From Citrus sinensis (taxonomy: Eukaryota; Streptophyta; Magnoliopsida; Sapindales; Rutaceae), in the NCBI RefSeq assembly GCF_022201045.2, contig NC_068562.1, positions 6,058,001 to 6,122,000 on the forward strand: DNA of 64,000 bases, written 5' to 3'. Position numbers and translations under genes: made by a program. Numbering within the stretch: position 1 is the stretch's first letter; every line of letters begins with the position of its first letter. The notes beneath the pieces were generated by a model. The model had not been told where the DNA came from. It ran no database searches and worked only from the letters and a program-made list of their open reading frames with translations. Of the stretch, positions 63,204 through 64,000 are shown piece by piece.

Positions 63204-64000
63204 GTCAGCAATTATTTACTTTATGAATGTTACATACTGTGATGGCTGATTTTATGTACAACTTCATACAGGCTAATTTCTTATCATATTTTAAAAACTT
63301 TAATTGTGTTTTGTATCCTTTATTCCTTTTGGTAGTGTCAGATTGATTAGTACCAAACATTATAATAGTTTCTTGTTTATTTTTCTTTTTCTATTTCCTA
63401 TAAGAAATGCAAATTTGAAGCAGCCAAGATGAGGCTAACTTTAGGTTTAGATTTGTCAATAAATTTTTTGATTCAATTGCCTTGTTTTGTTTAAGGTAAA
63501 AGGGGAAAAGCATCCTTTGTCTTAAACCAGAATCCAAAGGTTACATGGCCCTTACAGAATTAGAAGACTTTCCTGTCTGGAAAATGCTACCCATTGTAAA
63601 CTAAATAAGATCTTGAAGGATGTTGAATAGGACCTTTTGTGTTCACTGTTAAACCTAATTTTCAACAGTATTGTTGTTGTTCCATTATCATGCAGCTACT
63701 ATGTGTAACTCCTGTCCCCTTGTTGCTTCAAGTACCAGTGTGGTGTATGAGTGTGGGTAATTAATTATTCTTTAGGGCTCCCCAAATCACCTTTATGGTG
63801 CTGCTGGATCTATTTATTTTGTAAATCAGAATGAATTGAGACCATGGTTTTGTAGATAGGTAGGTTTGTAAACTTGCTCAAGTGTTGAGAAATTGAGACT
63901 TCGAAGCTTTTTTGAATGGTATTTCGGTGTTGATTTCTGCTTTCCTGACAATTTTATTTATTCCTTTGATTTGTTTCCCTCCCCAATTATCTCTGCTCTT
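63204..64000 (+). other. Probable intron of the CHFR-like gene
   Basis: AT-rich, T-rich on the plus strand, with no exon that continues the FHA frame convincingly. A possible acceptor at about 63496 leads to a frame that soon stops. It is most simply intron. Confidence 0.4.

Overview
The window is nuclear DNA of a flowering plant. It is AT-rich, its genes have GT-AG introns, most families are plant-specific, and the spacers carry plant-type transposon relics. The protein set fits a rosid eudicot; Citrus or a relative is my guess, but the sequence alone does not settle the species. I assembled the multi-exon genes by hand from splice sites and reading-frame phase, and every complete model closes in frame.

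Layout: SGS3 (+, 1921-4754); a CLPTM1-family membrane protein (-, 5979-12555); an intronless E-class PPR protein of the SLG1 type (+, 13542-16169); a broken copy of SGS3 exon 4 (16919-17053); a VQ-motif protein (-, 17741-18259); a 4.3 kb spacer with a SINE-like repeat and a ~610-bp tandem duplication; a small protein of unknown function (+, 22625-23056); a hotdog thioesterase (+, 24625-26409); a calcium-dependent protein kinase (-, 27605-31636); a spacer with a foldback, a SINE-like copy and a 970-bp non-autonomous hAT element with an exact 8-bp target duplication; a DYAD/SWI1-like gene with duplicated exons (-, 35991-39709); a SAUR gene (+, 42215-42454); a LAX PANICLE 2-like gene (+, 45044-47926); an 8 kb gene-poor stretch with several inverted-repeat elements, one carrying a proteasome beta-subunit fragment (51773-52697); a large protein with a degenerate kinase domain (+, 56016-60281); and the 5' part of a CHFR-like FHA gene that runs off the right edge (+, from 61705).

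The genes are independent transcription units. SGS3, CLPTM1, the CDPK and the DYAD-like gene recall the Arabidopsis chromosome 5 neighbourhood AT5G23570, AT5G23575, AT5G23580 and AT5G23610, so the left 40 kb looks like a conserved block with insertions. SGS3 acts in trans-acting siRNA production, SLG1-type PPR proteins in mitochondrial RNA editing, CDPKs and VQ proteins in calcium and MAP-kinase signalling, SAUR in auxin growth responses and DYAD in meiosis.

The most unusual observations are the SGS3 exon relict 12 kb from its parent, the Mutator-like inverted-repeat element carrying a proteasome fragment in a long open frame, the exon duplications inside two genes, and telomere-like repeats used as coding sequence for an LxLxL (EAR-like) stretch.
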